In this document: positions 22,533 to 22,659 of the stretch, piece after piece
How positions within the stretch are numbered: position 1 is the first letter of the stretch
How the letters are laid out: every line of letters starts with the position of its first letter
Assembly (NCBI GenBank): GCA_034409565.1
Contig: DAOUMS010000011.1
Span: forward strand, 1 to 22,659
Direction of reading: 5' to 3'
Origin: E44-bin89 sp034409565
GTDB taxonomy: Bacteria; Chloroflexota; Dehalococcoidia; Dehalococcoidales; RBG-16-60-22
Length of the DNA stretch: 22,659 bases
The notes under the pieces: model-generated
The model's input: only the letters and a program-made list of their open reading frames with translations
Told to the model about the DNA's origin: nothing
Databases searched by the model: none
Translations under genes and position numbers: made by a program

Positions 22533-22659
22533 AAGGAGGTTTACTTTATGGAGCCGAAAGAAGTGACACAGGGAGTGGTCAAGTATTTCAAATCAGACCA
22601 GTGGCAAGAACTGATGCACATGATTACCCAGACGGAAGAGGAAATCTACCACATCCACA
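22533..22659. repeat. Direct terminal repeat, right copy (circle overlap)
   Basis: Identical base for base to positions 1-127. Joining the two copies gives a continuous gene from 22548 through the junction to 909 and a circle of 22,532 bp. Just upstream (22466-22532) is a short AT-rich stretch with TATATAAAT, a possible -10 region for paralogue A, without a clear -35. Confidence 0.95.
22548..22659 (+). CDS. 5' part of two-repeat protein paralogue A, cut by the window end
   Basis: The first 37 codons of the gene seen complete at 16-909, with the same AAGGAGGT ribosome binding site. In the circular reading this is the same gene, not a second copy. It shows the upstream context that the left end lacks: the PPC-domain gene ends 82 bases before this start, on the same strand, with no visible terminator, so read-through from the TRAP operon is plausible. 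Confidence 0.9.
   Translation, partial: MEPKEVTQGVVKYFKSDQWQELMHMITQTEEEIYHIH

Overview
The window looks like bacterial DNA of mid GC content, most plausibly from a Chloroflexota (Dehalococcoidia-like) organism from an anoxic or subsurface habitat. This assignment is inference. It rests on the lipoprotein with a (Ala-Pro)14 linker, the acidic TIG-repeat surface protein with a C-terminal membrane anchor, and the mix of TRAP transport, CoA-transferase, IclR and ADP-forming acyl-CoA synthetase genes. No rRNA, tRNA, CRISPR array, transposase, integrase, phage gene or replication gene is visible.

The most striking structural fact is that the first 127 and last 127 bases are identical. The sequence therefore closes on itself into a 22,532-bp circle. 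An overlap of exactly 127 bases is what a de Bruijn assembler run at k=127 prints for a self-looping path. The molecule is thus either a genuine circle, a tandem duplication or amplification unit of a chromosome, or an assembly loop. In the circular reading the last partial gene (22548 onward) and the first gene (16-909) are the same gene.

Layout: (1) 16-909, a protein of unknown family built from two homologous halves. (2) 1138-4787, a plus-strand operon DUF58 / DUF4129 membrane protein / MoxR AAA ATPase, with a good sigma70-type promoter. (3) 4807-9804, a minus-strand operon of an ADP-forming acyl-CoA synthetase followed by three CitE/HpcH-type lyase paralogues, one of which has lost its expected metal-binding acidic residues. 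(4) 9805-10209, a gap holding what looks like a start-less 3' gene remnant. (5) 10210-11541, a phenylacetate-CoA-ligase-like enzyme. (6) 11815-13506, a secreted acidic TIG-repeat protein. (7) 13585-16616, a minus-strand pair of a class III CoA-transferase and a ThDP enzyme resembling oxalyl-CoA decarboxylase / 2-hydroxyacyl-CoA lyase. (8) 16701-17522, a divergent IclR regulator with a perfect 22-bp palindrome in the shared upstream region. (9) 17671-22465, a paralogue of the first gene, a complete TRAP transporter (DctP, DctQ, DctM) and a PPC/DUF296 protein. Across the circle junction, region 9 leads straight back into gene 1.

Taken together the genes suggest uptake of an organic acid by the TRAP system, activation to a CoA thioester (by CoA transfer, or by ATP-dependent ligation by the ADP-forming or AMP-forming enzyme), and C-C cleavage by a ThDP or CitE-type lyase, under IclR control. 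The substrate cannot be read from sequence. The candidate for something undescribed is the pair of two-repeat proteins bracketing the TRAP/PPC genes: both halves of both proteins keep an H-x-H-x3-E-x(0-1)-N motif and a YNP(D/N)V...PA motif.
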